From Branchiostoma floridae (Eukaryota > Chordata > Leptocardii > Amphioxiformes > Branchiostomatidae): 62,000 nucleotides of DNA. Made by a program: the position numbers and the translations under genes. Where the stretch lies: contig NC_049988.1 of the NCBI RefSeq assembly GCF_000003815.2, positions 23,117,488-23,179,487 on the forward strand, read 5' to 3'. Position 1 is the stretch's first letter. The number at the start of each line of letters is the position of its first letter. Positions 1 to 8,789 of the stretch are shown piece by piece. The notes under the pieces are model-generated. The model ran no database searches. It saw only the letters and a program-made list of their open reading frames with translations, and was not told the DNA's origin.

Positions 1-2330
1 TAAGTCTGTTAGGTTGACGATATTTTCGCGAACAGAACATCTGGGTAAACAATCAACAGTAGTTCCGAATCGGTAATAATGATCTGGGTGAAACCCACCT
101 TCATATTTTCGCTGGCACGATGTTGGTCCTGGAGTTGTTCTGTGGCTTCCTCTGGTTAGCTATTAGGTCGGCGGTTTGTTCAAAGCGACCAGTTCTCCTC
201 GGCCAGGCGTGACTTGTCAACCACCTGTCGCTTCATCTCATCTCCGCTCTTCGTCGTCCCTTTTTTTCATGATCATCCTACTCCTGGTTTCAACAAATCC
301 TACAGCCCTGACCTCACGTCTGCCGTTTTTGTCGGGAAAGTCGGAAAATAAGAGTCCGGTCCAGTTTCGATGATTTCGACAGGGATTTGAATATCGTTTA
401 TCGAATATCGTCCCTTTCCCTCGTCTCCACTATGGAATAACCCATGGTTGCTGAGCAATGACATTCACTGCCTAGTGTTCATATTGTGTAATGCAGATGA
501 AAGGCCAAGCCAAGCTGACTCCCAGCCAAGCAGTCATTTCGCTGCCAGACAGAGAGGAAAAAAGCCACGCCACGGGTCTTGAGCTGGTCTCTGATGATCA
601 ATAACACCTGCTGCCACGAAGTCAACACACTCCCTTTCACTTCGGTAAGTAACTCAGCTTCCACTTCTGCGTAGCGAAGAGGATCTTAGAAAAGTTCCTT
701 TGTCTGGTTTGATCAGAGCCAGGTATACAAATTAGTAGTTTATCAAAGATTATCAAATTGTTAGCTTCGTACTTTTTTTTAATTTGTACGTAAATGCACT
801 TGACCTGTTCTTTTTGTCAGTAAAGATTATCAAATTGTTAGCTTCGTACTTTTTTTCTTGTGGTATGCAGTGTCCGGATATCAACGTCGTTTGGGTTGTC
901 TCCCGAGGATTGCGTCCCAGATTTCGGACATTGTGTGTAACAGTAGAACACAATAGGGCTACGGAACTGCTAAACTGTAATGATATATCTCATTTTCAAA
1001 ACAGATATGTATTCAATTTGATTCCTTCTAAAGGGATATATTATTACATTTCTTATTATTCTTACTCTATTTCTTATAATTCTTATTCTTATTCAAAAGC
1101 GAAGTATCATTTTGAAATAGCTTGGATATTTCAATCGGCTAGAGCGTTCAAGTTGATATACGTGTGCATGTTCTCTCTCAATCTCTGCACAGGTCGGGCA
1201 AGAGAGATAAACACGGGCAAGACCGACTCCTCCCGCCGCAACGGACGTCGCTGATGGCTTGCGCTGGAAGACGAGCTGTATCACTGTGGGGAAGGACGCC
1301 CGTATGCAAATTGCAACAACGGGACCAAGGCTGGGAGCCATGCAAAATCCGGAACAACGTCGCCCTAAGGAGCAAGGCCATGACAGGAAAATGCCAGACC
1401 GGAGCAGAGCCGCGTACAGCCAAGATTGCGCTGCTAAAACTATGGAAATACTGACGCCAGTTTATGGACTGATGTACACGTATTGTCTGCATTACTAGTA
1501 TTTGACTTTACAGACACAAATACGTATTGTCTAGTCTATTATGTGTATCAAAGAATATACAAGTAATGTAATTGACTCAGACGACGACGGTCCAAATCAA
1601 ACCATGTGCGGATTTACGAATGGTGGAAATCCCATACAGACGCACGTACGGTCTCATTGATGAGTTTTTAACTGCATTGGGAGTAATGGCATGCAAAAAT
1701 ACGTGTTTCACATGGGCGCGTACAAAATGAACGCACTTGAAATATGTTTATTCTATTTATTCTTTGTTGCGCTCATTTACGTTTTATCTTGTAAAAAATT
1801 TACAACAGCTAAACATTCAGTCTTATATGACAATTAGAACATGCATGAAGTTAGTACACACCGCAACGGGGACTGCACAACTCAGAACTGTGTGCCTCCG
1901 ACCCAGACCGCAGCTACCGAACATTGCCTGCTAATTTCTTGAAGTAGAAAGAAACTTTCACCAATCTAACGTTAGAGATCAGTTGGGCTGGATAAAAGGA
2001 AAATTCTCATCGCTAAAAAAACACCTCCGTGCAGCCGCTTACTTTTTTGGGCCGTAATTTGGAGTAATACATCAACGGGACCTTACAAATATTATGTATG
2101 CAAGCTCATGTTGCATTTCAGTCCGTCACTTGCAACAAGCTAGATACAACGCAATGGTTGCTGTATGTACCGGCATGTATTAGTCTATATTGTGCCATGA
2201 TTATTATTCTCAGACGGTTTCCGGTAATTCGTTAAATTTGATAATGTGAACTGCAACAGACCGAGATAAAGTACTAGTAACCAATGTTGTGTGATGTGAG
2301 CGGACAGCTGTGTAACTGTCTGTCAGGTAA
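1..2330. other. No confident gene
   Basis: Mixed-composition DNA with only short open frames. A strong donor-like sequence (TTCG|GTAAGT) lies at 644/645, but no matching acceptor or convincing coding frame was found. A direct repeat of about 27 bases (TTATCAAATTGTTAGCTTCG and flanks) occurs near 750 and 825. Nothing else recognisable. Confidence 0.4.
1193..1454 (+). CDS. Possible terminal exon, unrecognised
   Basis: A GC-richer block follows a pyrimidine-rich acceptor (CTCTGCACAG at 1183-1192) and has one open frame ending in TGA at 1452-1454. The translation is basic and Cys-containing (MACAGRRAVSLWGRTPVCKL in the middle) and matches nothing I know. Two other frames are also fairly open, so this may be a non-coding exon or chance. 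Confidence 0.17.
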
Positions 2331-2343
2331 GACAGAATATAAA
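2281..2343 (+). promoter_or_regulatory. CCAAT and TATA box pair
   Basis: CCAAT at 2281-2285 and TATAAA at 2338-2343 are spaced like a core promoter. The first downstream ATG opening a frame over 100 codons is at 2403. The motifs are short, so this is suggestive only. Confidence 0.25.
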
Positions 2344-2402
2344 GACGAGAGATTTATTTCTAAGGCAATTCAGGAGAGCAACAGACCGAGTGACATAGCA
2401 TT

Positions 2403-2717
2403 ATGACGTCGCAGTTAGTATTCGTTCAAAGTCTCCCGTGCCCAGTGTACGGAAATCCCTATCTCTGTGTCATTTCTTTATCGTTAACGTGGTCGTCTTC
2501 AAATCAGAATCCAAAAGAATTAGTTACATGTCCAAGAATACCATTGTTTATCAGAGGAAGAAAATCGTTGTCAGAAACATCGGTAAACATTTATTTTAAT
2601 TCTGAATCATTTACCATATCAAATTCTACTTTGTTGAATTCCAAAACCGCCCTGTCAAGGCATATCATTACATATTGTAAGAAGCAAAACTTAATATACA
2701 AAAATGAACAGCTATGA
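2403..2717 (+). CDS. 104-aa ORF, hypothetical
   Basis: A single open frame starts 60 bases after a TATA-like box and ends just before the tandem array. The protein is Ser/Asn/Leu-rich with a weakly hydrophobic N-terminal half (LPCPVYGNPYLCVISLSLTW) and a Lys/Asn-rich tail. There is no recognisable domain and codon use is unremarkable. It could be a small gene or a chance ORF. Confidence 0.2.
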   Translation: MTSQLVFVQSLPCPVYGNPYLCVISLSLTWSSSNQNPKELVTCPRIPLFIRGRKSLSETSVNIYFNSESFTISNSTLLNSKTALSRHIITYCKKQNLIYKNEQL

Positions 2718-2769
2718 CTCATATAACATTTTAATCTCATGCAAAACCACTACCTCACCACAACACTGA

Positions 2770-3760
2770 CTGACCATCATTGTTGTGCGGCTGTCGTCGC
2801 TACTATGGAATGTCTTTCCGACAAGTCCACAAGTCCACAAAGCTCACAACATTAAAGAGCATCGTTAATACATCAAGATCGCATATAAAACCACCATCCC
2901 ATTGTTGTTGTTTTGTTGTCTTTGTTTAAAACAGACTAATCATCTGTTGTGCGGCTGTCGTCCCTACATGTCTTTCCGACAAGTCCGTCACAACAAGTTC
3001 ACAACGTTCCACAGCATCGTTACCACCATCCCATTGTTGTTGTTTTGTTGTCCTTGTTTAAAACAGACTAATCATCTGTTGTGCGGCTGTCGTCCCTACT
3101 GGTCTTTCCGACAAGTCCGTCACAACAAGTTCACAACGTTCCACAGCATCGTTACCACCATCCCATTGTTGTTGTTTTGTTGTCCTTGTTTAAAACAGAC
3201 TAATCATCTGTTGTGCGGCTGTCGTCCCTACATGTCTTTCCGACAAGTCCGTCACAGCAAGTTCACATATTCCACAGCATCGTTAACACATCAAAATCGC
3301 ATATAAAACCACCATCCCATGGCCATTGTTGTTGTTCTTTTGTTGTCCTTCCTTAAAACCGACTAATCATCTGTTGTGCGGCTGTCGTCCCTACATGTCT
3401 TTCCGACAAGTCCGTCACAGCAAGTTCACATATTCCACAGCATCGTTAACACATCAAAATCGCATATAAACCACCATCCCATGGCCATTGTTGTTGTTGT
3501 TTTGTTGTCCTTGTTTAATACAGACTAATCATCTGTTGTGCGGCTGTCGTCCCTACATGTCTTTCCGACAAGTCCGTCACAACAAGTTCACAATATACCA
3601 CAGCACCGTTAACACATCAAAATCGCATAATTAACAACCATCTCATTGTTGTTGTTTTGTTGTCCTTGTTACAAACAAACCGTGAAACTGTGGTGCCTAT
3701 ATCTTCCGACAAGCCCGCAACAACAAGCTCAAAACATAACCACAGCTTCCCCAAGATGCC
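2770..3760. repeat. Tandem array, 132 and ~160 bp units
   Basis: The landmark ATTGTTGTTG recurs at 2901, 3033, 3165, 3325, 3487 and 3645. The first spacings are exactly 132 bases and the later ones 158-162. The longer units carry about 28 extra bases (AACACATCAAAATCGCATAT...). Each unit contains GTGCGGCTGTCGTCCCTAC and TTTCCGACAAGTCCGTCACA. Degenerate units flank the array on both sides. The frame-preserving 132-base units create a repeated 134-aa ORF at 2902-3306 that is probably not a gene. Confidence 0.9.
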
Positions 3761-3803
3761 TCAATCCCAACATGCCTCACACAACATGGCACCAACTTTC
3801 CCG

Positions 3804-3850
3804 GCATGCCTCACTCCCAGCATGCCTCACTCCCAGCATGCCTCACTCCC
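3804..3850. repeat. 16-bp minisatellite, three units
   Basis: Three perfect or near-perfect copies of GCATGCCTCACTCCCA, with looser copies just upstream from about 3765. Confidence 0.85.
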
Positions 3851-3862
3851 TTGACATCATCC

Positions 3863-3903
3863 AACATGGCGGCGCCCTATAATACAACATGGCGGCGCCC
3901 TAC
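3863..3903 (+). promoter_or_regulatory. Paired YY1-like motifs, candidate ZNF1 promoter
   Basis: AACATGGCGGCGCCCTA occurs at 3863-3879 and again at 3887-3903, 24 bases apart. The core ATGGCGGC matches the YY1 consensus, which in animals often sits at or just after transcription starts. It lies upstream of the leader sequence shared with the other two ZNF copies. ZNF2 and ZNF3 have a different upstream region here, so ZNF1 may use its own promoter. Promoter function is inferred. Confidence 0.45.
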
Positions 3904-3949
3904 TCCGCTAACGAAAACAAAACAGGTTGTGCTATCGCAAACCTGTAAT

Positions 3950-4065
3950 AATGGGTAAGCAGGCATCAATTGACCTTTACCCCACAGTACCAGTCACCTT
4001 TCACCCCTTGCTGCTCCAGACAGACGCTTGCAGGAGGATTGTGCGGAGGTCATCACTGGAAGTAG
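3950..4065 (+). other. ZNF1 leader exon (5' UTR), 5' end unknown
   Basis: A leader segment ends at a good donor (AGTAG|GTAAGAAC, 4065/4066) and is conserved upstream of ZNF2 (ending 20348) and ZNF3 (ending 29466). Shared words are GCAGGCA, TTTCACCCCTTGCTGCTCCA and GAGGATTGTGCGGAGGT. It contains no ATG continuous with the ZNF frame, so it is read as untranslated. Confidence 0.5.
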
Positions 4066-4911
4066 GTAAGAACAAGATATACATACAGCCTGACTGCTTT
4101 ATCATGGACTATAGGGGGTAGAGGTCATTTATATGGTATGTGGGCTACATTAGACAGAAATGCAAAACTTTTCGGGGTGACGAAAATGGGAGTGGGGAGG
4201 GGGGCATCTTTACTCTCACGAAACAAAGGAAAACACACTGTTTTCGCTCCGTTTCGTCTACTTCTTCTTCTCCAAACAAATAATGAACTAGCCAGACAGC
4301 TATTACCATGGGTATCTTCGTCTCCAAAATGATTACGTAAATGAACTTGCAAGACCGCTGTCGCCATGGCAACTGAAGGTGTAGCAGGCACCCTGTGGTG
4401 CTCGGTTACTTGTAGCAAGTATCATGACAAAGCTCGAGGGGCTGGATTAGGAAATTATGTGTTTGTGTAAGACTTAACAGGCGCCCGATAAATCTACTCA
4501 AGATACCACTGGGGTCATTTAGGTCATTGGGAGAGTCCACTGTAATATGGGTAGAACTTTTATGACGGGTGATTTCTTATGATCTGTAGGCAACCAGAAA
4601 AGACTTGGCCAAGTTGGGGCTAAAATGACCGAGCTGCAAACTTTGTGACAATAGAAAAGGAAAAAAAAAATGATAACTTAGCCTTCATGAAAATAAATTG
4701 CCATCGTATCGTCTTCATCACTTCCTAAAAGGACCTCCTAGCTTCCTGTCATTTTAGGGAATGTGAGCATATATATATATTACTAGTAAATAGGAAGCAT
4801 GTACATTTGTAATTGCAAAAGACAACAAACGGAAAACTAGGCTAGACCATGTGAAAGTACATTTTTCGTTTGCTTGCGTTTTTTTATTCTTTTCTGATAT
4901 TTTTCCATTAG
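4066..4911 (+). other. ZNF1 leader intron
   Basis: Runs from GTAAG at 4066 to the acceptor TTTTCCATTAG at 4901-4911. It is alignable with the equivalent introns of ZNF2 and ZNF3. It holds an X-box-like palindrome at 4360-4373 (GTCGCCATGGCAAC). No coding feature seen. Confidence 0.5.
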
Positions 4912-4930
4912 GTTCAACAAACAAACAAAC

Positions 4931-6163
4931 ATGGCAGAGGCATGTGATGGGTATCCTACTGTTGTTCCCCCGAACTTCGGTGATGGGTCTCCGACTGGAG
5001 TTTTTTGTGACCAGCCAACATCAGGCAGAGCGAGATTGGTCAGACAACCGAAATCAAACACCAATGAGAAGCCCTACATGTGTAGGGAGTGTGGGTACAG
5101 AGCAGCTGTGAAGTCTCATTTATCCCAACACATGAGAACACACACAGGGGACAAACCATTCAAGTGTGACCAGTGTGACTATTCTGCTGCACAAAAATCC
5201 AGTTTGGACCTACATCTAGCCAAACACACTGGTGATAAGCCCTACATGTGTGGGGAGTGTGGGTACAGAACGGCTAAGAGGTCTCATTTAGCCAACCATA
5301 TGAGAACTCATACAGGGGACAAACCATTCAAGTGTGACCAGTGTGACTATTCTACTGCATATAAACCCAACTTGGACAGACATCTATCCAAGCACACTGG
5401 TGATAAGCCTTACATGTGTGAGGAGTGTGGCTACAGGGCAGCTGAGAAGTCTGCCTTAGTGAAACATGTGAGAACGCACACAGGCGAAAAGCCCTACAAG
5501 TGTGACCAGTGTTACTATTCTGCTGCACAAAGATGCAGTTTGGACCAACATCTAGCCCATCACACTGGTGATAAGCCCTACATGTGTGGGGAGTGTGGGT
5601 ACAGGACAGCTAAGAAGTCTTACCTATCCCGACATATGAGAAGTCATACTGGTGACAAACCCTACAAATGTGACCAGTGTGACTATTCTGCAGCTGAAAA
5701 GTCTACCCTATCCAATCATATGAGAACCCATACAGGAGAGAAACCCTACAAGTGTGACCAGTGTGACTATTCTGCTTCACGAAAATCCAGTTTGGACCTA
5801 CATCTAGCCAAACACACCGGTGACAAACCCTACATGTGCGGGGAGTGTGGGTACAGGGCAGCTCGGAAATCTACCTTATCCAAACTTATTAGAACTCAAA
5901 CAGGGGAAAAGCCCTACAAATGTGACCAGTGTAACTATTCTGCTGCACGAAAAGACAGTTTGGACCTACATCTAGCCAAACACAGTGGTAACAAACCCTA
6001 CATCTGTGGGGAGTGTGGGTTCAAGACAGCTAAGAAGTCTCATTTAGCCGAACATATAAAAACACATACTGGTGAAACACCCTACAAGTGTGACCAGTGT
6101 GACTATTCTGCAGCTAGGAAATCCAACTTGGACAGTCATCTAGCAAAGCACTCTGGTGATTAG
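4931..6163 (+). CDS. C2H2 zinc-finger protein ZNF1 (array cut short)
   Basis: Encodes 410 residues: an acidic N-terminal leader of about 47 residues, then 13 tandem C2H2 fingers joined by TGEKP/TGDKP linkers. It is a predicted nuclear sequence-specific DNA-binding protein. Fingers alternate between a YMCGECGYR type and a YKCDQCDYS type, so the evolutionary unit is a finger pair (about 168 bases). Finger 10 has lost both zinc-ligand histidines (KLIRTQ instead of HMRTH). Finger 8 is a hybrid with a type-B head and a type-A tail. The ORF stops at TAG 6161-6163, where the paralogues read AAG in the linker GDKPYMC. In-frame sequence for two more fingers follows. The start ATG is 19 bases after the acceptor and is shared with ZNF2 and ZNF3 (MAEA). 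No KRAB, SCAN or BTB domain is present. Confidence 0.88.
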   Translation: MAEACDGYPTVVPPNFGDGSPTGVFCDQPTSGRARLVRQPKSNTNEKPYMCRECGYRAAVKSHLSQHMRTHTGDKPFKCDQCDYSAAQKSSLDLHLAKHTGDKPYMCGECGYRTAKRSHLANHMRTHTGDKPFKCDQCDYSTAYKPNLDRHLSKHTGDKPYMCEECGYRAAEKSALVKHVRTHTGEKPYKCDQCYYSAAQRCSLDQHLAHHTGDKPYMCGECGYRTAKKSYLSRHMRSHTGDKPYKCDQCDYSAAEKSTLSNHMRTHTGEKPYKCDQCDYSASRKSSLDLHLAKHTGDKPYMCGECGYRAARKSTLSKLIRTQTGEKPYKCDQCNYSAARKDSLDLHLAKHSGNKPYICGECGFKTAKKSHLAEHIKTHTGETPYKCDQCDYSAARKSNLDSHLAKHSGD

Positions 6164-6325
6164 CCCTACATGTGTGGGGAGTGTGGGTACAGGGCAGCTC
6201 AGAAGTCTCACATGTCCCAGCATATGAAAACGCACACAGGTGAAAAACCCTACAAGTGTGACCAGTGTGACTATTCTGCTGCACAGAAATCTACATTGGA
6301 CAACCATTGTAAAACACACCGATGA
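6164..6325 (+). pseudogene. ZNF1 tail beyond the stop: two intact fingers
   Basis: Directly in frame after the TAG, 53 further codons encode two complete fingers (YMCGECGYRAAQKSHMSQH... and YKCDQCDYSAAQKSTLDNH...) and end in TGA at 6323-6325. The same ending (LDNHCKTHR) is seen in ZNF3. Both fingers keep all zinc ligands, so the stop is probably recent. Readthrough or assembly error is also possible. Confidence 0.75.
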
Positions 6326-6508
6326 AAAACACTTAAGTCTCCAGACTACTACTACTGGTTCCGCTGTCGCCATGGAGACACATGGTAAAAAACAACAATG
6401 TGACAGTACCACAACATACTTATGATGCTCGGACACCGCTACTCCAATCTGAGAAACATGTTACACTAGAGATTTTAATACCAGTTATGATTTCAAACGA
6501 GAATTCAA

Positions 6509-6543
6509 TGGAATGTTCTCGAATCACGTTCGAGAACATTCCA
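6509..6543. promoter_or_regulatory. Palindrome containing two heat-shock elements
   Basis: Perfect 15-base arms (TGGAATGTTCTCGAA and its complement) surround a 5-base centre. Each arm with its edge reads as three alternating nGAAn/nTTCn pentamers, GAA-TG-TTC-TC-GAA and TTC-GA-GAA-CA-TTC, which is the HSF1 consensus. It lies in a segment present in copy A but not in B or C. Function is inferred. Confidence 0.5.
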
Positions 6544-6626
6544 TGTCAAGTAATTACGTCACAATAGGTTTAGTTCGATTTGCACTGTATAGGTCATATC
6601 GCACCGAGTAACGTTAGTATATTTCA

Positions 6627-6673
6627 TTTTGCACTGATGAAGGTGACAGACAGTCACCGAAACGTCTGCAGAA
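6627..6673 (+). ncRNA. Hammerhead ribozyme-like motif
   Basis: The conserved core is present in order: CTGATGA (6634-6640), a six-base-pair helix II (GGTGAC 6642-6647 with GTCACC 6653-6658, loop AGACA), then GAAA (6659-6662) and CGTC (6663-6666). Flanking TTTTGCA (6627-6633) pairs over seven bases, one of them G-U, with TGCAGAA (6667-6673), forming helix I across the predicted cleavage site after C6666. Helix III is minimal. This is the form described for Penelope-like retroelements and retrozymes, and it is followed by AATAAA at 6675-6680, as in their ends. Confidence 0.7.
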
Positions 6674-6719
6674 GAATAAAAAGAGGTTGTGAAACGAAGA
6701 AGACTGTTCGACTACTTAG

Positions 6720-7490
6720 ACATGATTGTGAGAGTTCGGGCATTTTCAGACCACAAATATCAGCCATGGCTCCTATCTCACTGGCAAATGACCTTAAATT
6801 TGGTATGAGAGTACCTCTCACATATGATCACCAAATTTATGGCATTTACAACTTAAATCTATCTATTTGGGATTTAATTCGTGCTATTTTCAACCCAAAC
6901 ATTATCTCTTTAGCTCTTATGTCACTATTACAGTGAAATGCCCTGAAATTTGGTGTTGGGGTGCCTACAAAAATATGCACACAGGATGTCATTCAGATTG
7001 GTGACATTCAACTTCAAATTATTCCTTTGAAGATTTAAGGCTATTTTTAGACCATAAATATGTAATTTTGCCTCCCATGATATCGTAATGGTCTTAAGTT
7101 TGTTAGTAAAGTACCTATAGGAGTTATGTCCTCACAATCGTTTACATGTTTGGTATATTCTACTTCCAAATGGTTTATTTTGGCATTTGTTTTTGATGAA
7201 ATGTATTTTCAATAATGTCCATGAGAGCAAAGCTACCTTTCCCTTATAAAGGTTTAGCGTTCGCACAAGGAATAGAAAACCTATTGTAAGCTCCTCACAG
7301 TTCAGCCCTGGCTGCGAATAAAGAGCACCCCCCCCTCCCCCTCATAACAATTGCAATAACAAAAAGGAGTTATTTGGAAGATTCCATTTTCACTCGCTCT
7401 TTGCAAGAGTCCACTTTTCATGGAGATCAAATTGGGAATTCTATATTGGATAGAATTGATATAATAAGAATCTGTTTTGAAATAACTACT
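6720..7490. repeat. Duplicated non-coding flank (copy A)
   Basis: Aligns with 24200-24740 in copy B, for example the shared stretch around TTCAGACCACAAATATCAGC and the block TTGCAAGAGTCCACTTTTCA. No coding frame is conserved between the two copies. Confidence 0.75.
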
Positions 7491-7492
7491 AG

Positions 7493-7796
7493 TACAGTCA
7501 AATCTGTCCAAGACGACCACCCGAGGGACCGGGAAAAACTGGTCGATTTGGGCAGGTGGTTGCTGAGAAGAGTATCGACTCAAAACATGCCTGATGCAAA
7601 GTATGAATGGTTATCAACAGAAATCGATGAAAACGTCAATTTTGAAAATGATGCGGTCGTTATGGGTTCCAATTTGGGCCGGTCGCGGTCGCGTTGGCTT
7701 ACGTCAATGGGGAAAAAATTGGGACCGAGAAAAAAGCGGTCGAAATGGCCAGGTGGTTGCTGAGAAGAGGTGGTCGCTCGGGCAGGTTTGACTGTA
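7493..7796. mobile_element. Pogo-like MITE (304 bp)
   Basis: Terminal inverted repeats of about 29 bases start TACAGTCAAATCTGTCCAAG and end ...GGGCAGGTTTGACTGTA, flanked by TA, as for Tc1/mariner/pogo insertions. Copy B reads straight through at the paralogous position near 24745 (AATAACTAC|CTGTAAGGAACATACC) without the element. A longer relative with the same ends lies at 46693-47895. No transposase frame. Confidence 0.85.
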
Positions 7797-8045
7797 CCTG
7801 TATTAAAGGAACATACCATTCAAACACGAGGGGGTATAGAACATATGTGTAATAGACCATTTCTACCCAAAGGAAGGGATAGAGAGTGAAATCTACTCTT
7901 TCATCAACAAACAATCACCATTATTATTATCATTATGATGATGATGATGTCAGTACCCAAAGTGTTGGGCGAGGATTATATTACATGTAATAGTTTAAAT
8001 GGGTTTTGCTTGATGTTTCACACCCTCCCAGCACATATTACCGAT

Positions 8046-8400
8046 TTTTCCCAGAAAATTAGTCTGCCTCTTGCAGAGCAACACAATGCCATTCGCACCA
8101 TCTAACGCCAAATGACTCCTCCGGGTAAAAGCAAGTGTGATCTTACGTCATCAGACTAATCAAAGTATGTGTTTTTTTAACTCAATGGTCACCACGTAAC
8201 AAGGCCATGAAGGCCACTCAAGGTTACGGGTTACATGATTAGAACTGTACCAGCAACTCTTCGCCCTAGGTCAGAAACATCATGATTGAGACCAGCCCAA
8301 TTGCTCACTATGAGTGAGGACTAACTGACCCAATGTGAATGTTGCTCAACACTGCACAGAACGTTCAACATGTACGAGCAAGCAGAGCCGGTCAAAGTGC
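8046..8400 (+). repeat. Duplicated lectin promoter and start-codon region
   Basis: This block, from CCAGAAAATTAGTCTGCCTC to ATGTACGAGCAAGCAGAGCC, is a diverged copy of 8598-8816, the region immediately upstream of and including the CTL1 start. It carries its own ATG at 8370 and then runs into a CT microsatellite. The same doubled arrangement is in copy B (25020-25220 and 25270-25488), so it predates the segmental duplication. Confidence 0.7.
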
Positions 8401-8403
8401 AAG

Positions 8404-8452
8404 CGCTCTCTCTGTCTCTGTCTCTGCCTCTGTCTCTCTCCCTCTCTCTCCC

Positions 8453-8484
<32 letters not shown>

Positions 8485-8486
8485 CC

Positions 8487-8529
<43 letters not shown>
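8404..8529. repeat. CT microsatellite with an internal C run
   Basis: (CT)n/(CCCTCT)n tract, about 125 bases, interrupted by a run of Cs. It generates long low-complexity ORFs on both strands. Confidence 0.95.
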
Positions 8530-8531
<2 letters not shown>

Positions 8532-8789
8532 GTGGGTCGTGTGGGCTAAACCACCAACTCGCCCGGGTACGGTGAATCGAGCCGAGATGCAACTTCTTTT
8601 CTCCAGAAAATTAGTCTGCCTCTCGCAGAAAAACAACATGTCATCTTCAGCACGTCATAACGCGCCATCTCTCCAAATATGGGCAAACCTATCCTCACAT
8701 TTCCAGACTTATCAAGGCATTATTGTCCATATTCATGCACATTGACGTTGGCTGCTGTACAGTTCCCTTGTTGTCTGTACAGTGCGGTC

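Noticed and set aside
784-1254. 156-aa ORF rich in Tyr/Ser/Ile
   Set aside because: Low-complexity TATTCTTATT repeats in AT-rich DNA; no domain, no start or splice context.
2901-3760. Regular repeats considered as a CRISPR array
   Set aside because: Units are 132-162 bp without spacer structure in a eukaryotic genome; this is an ordinary tandem repeat.
8335-8745. Long Leu/Ser and Arg/Glu ORFs on both strands
   Set aside because: Produced by the CT/GA microsatellite.
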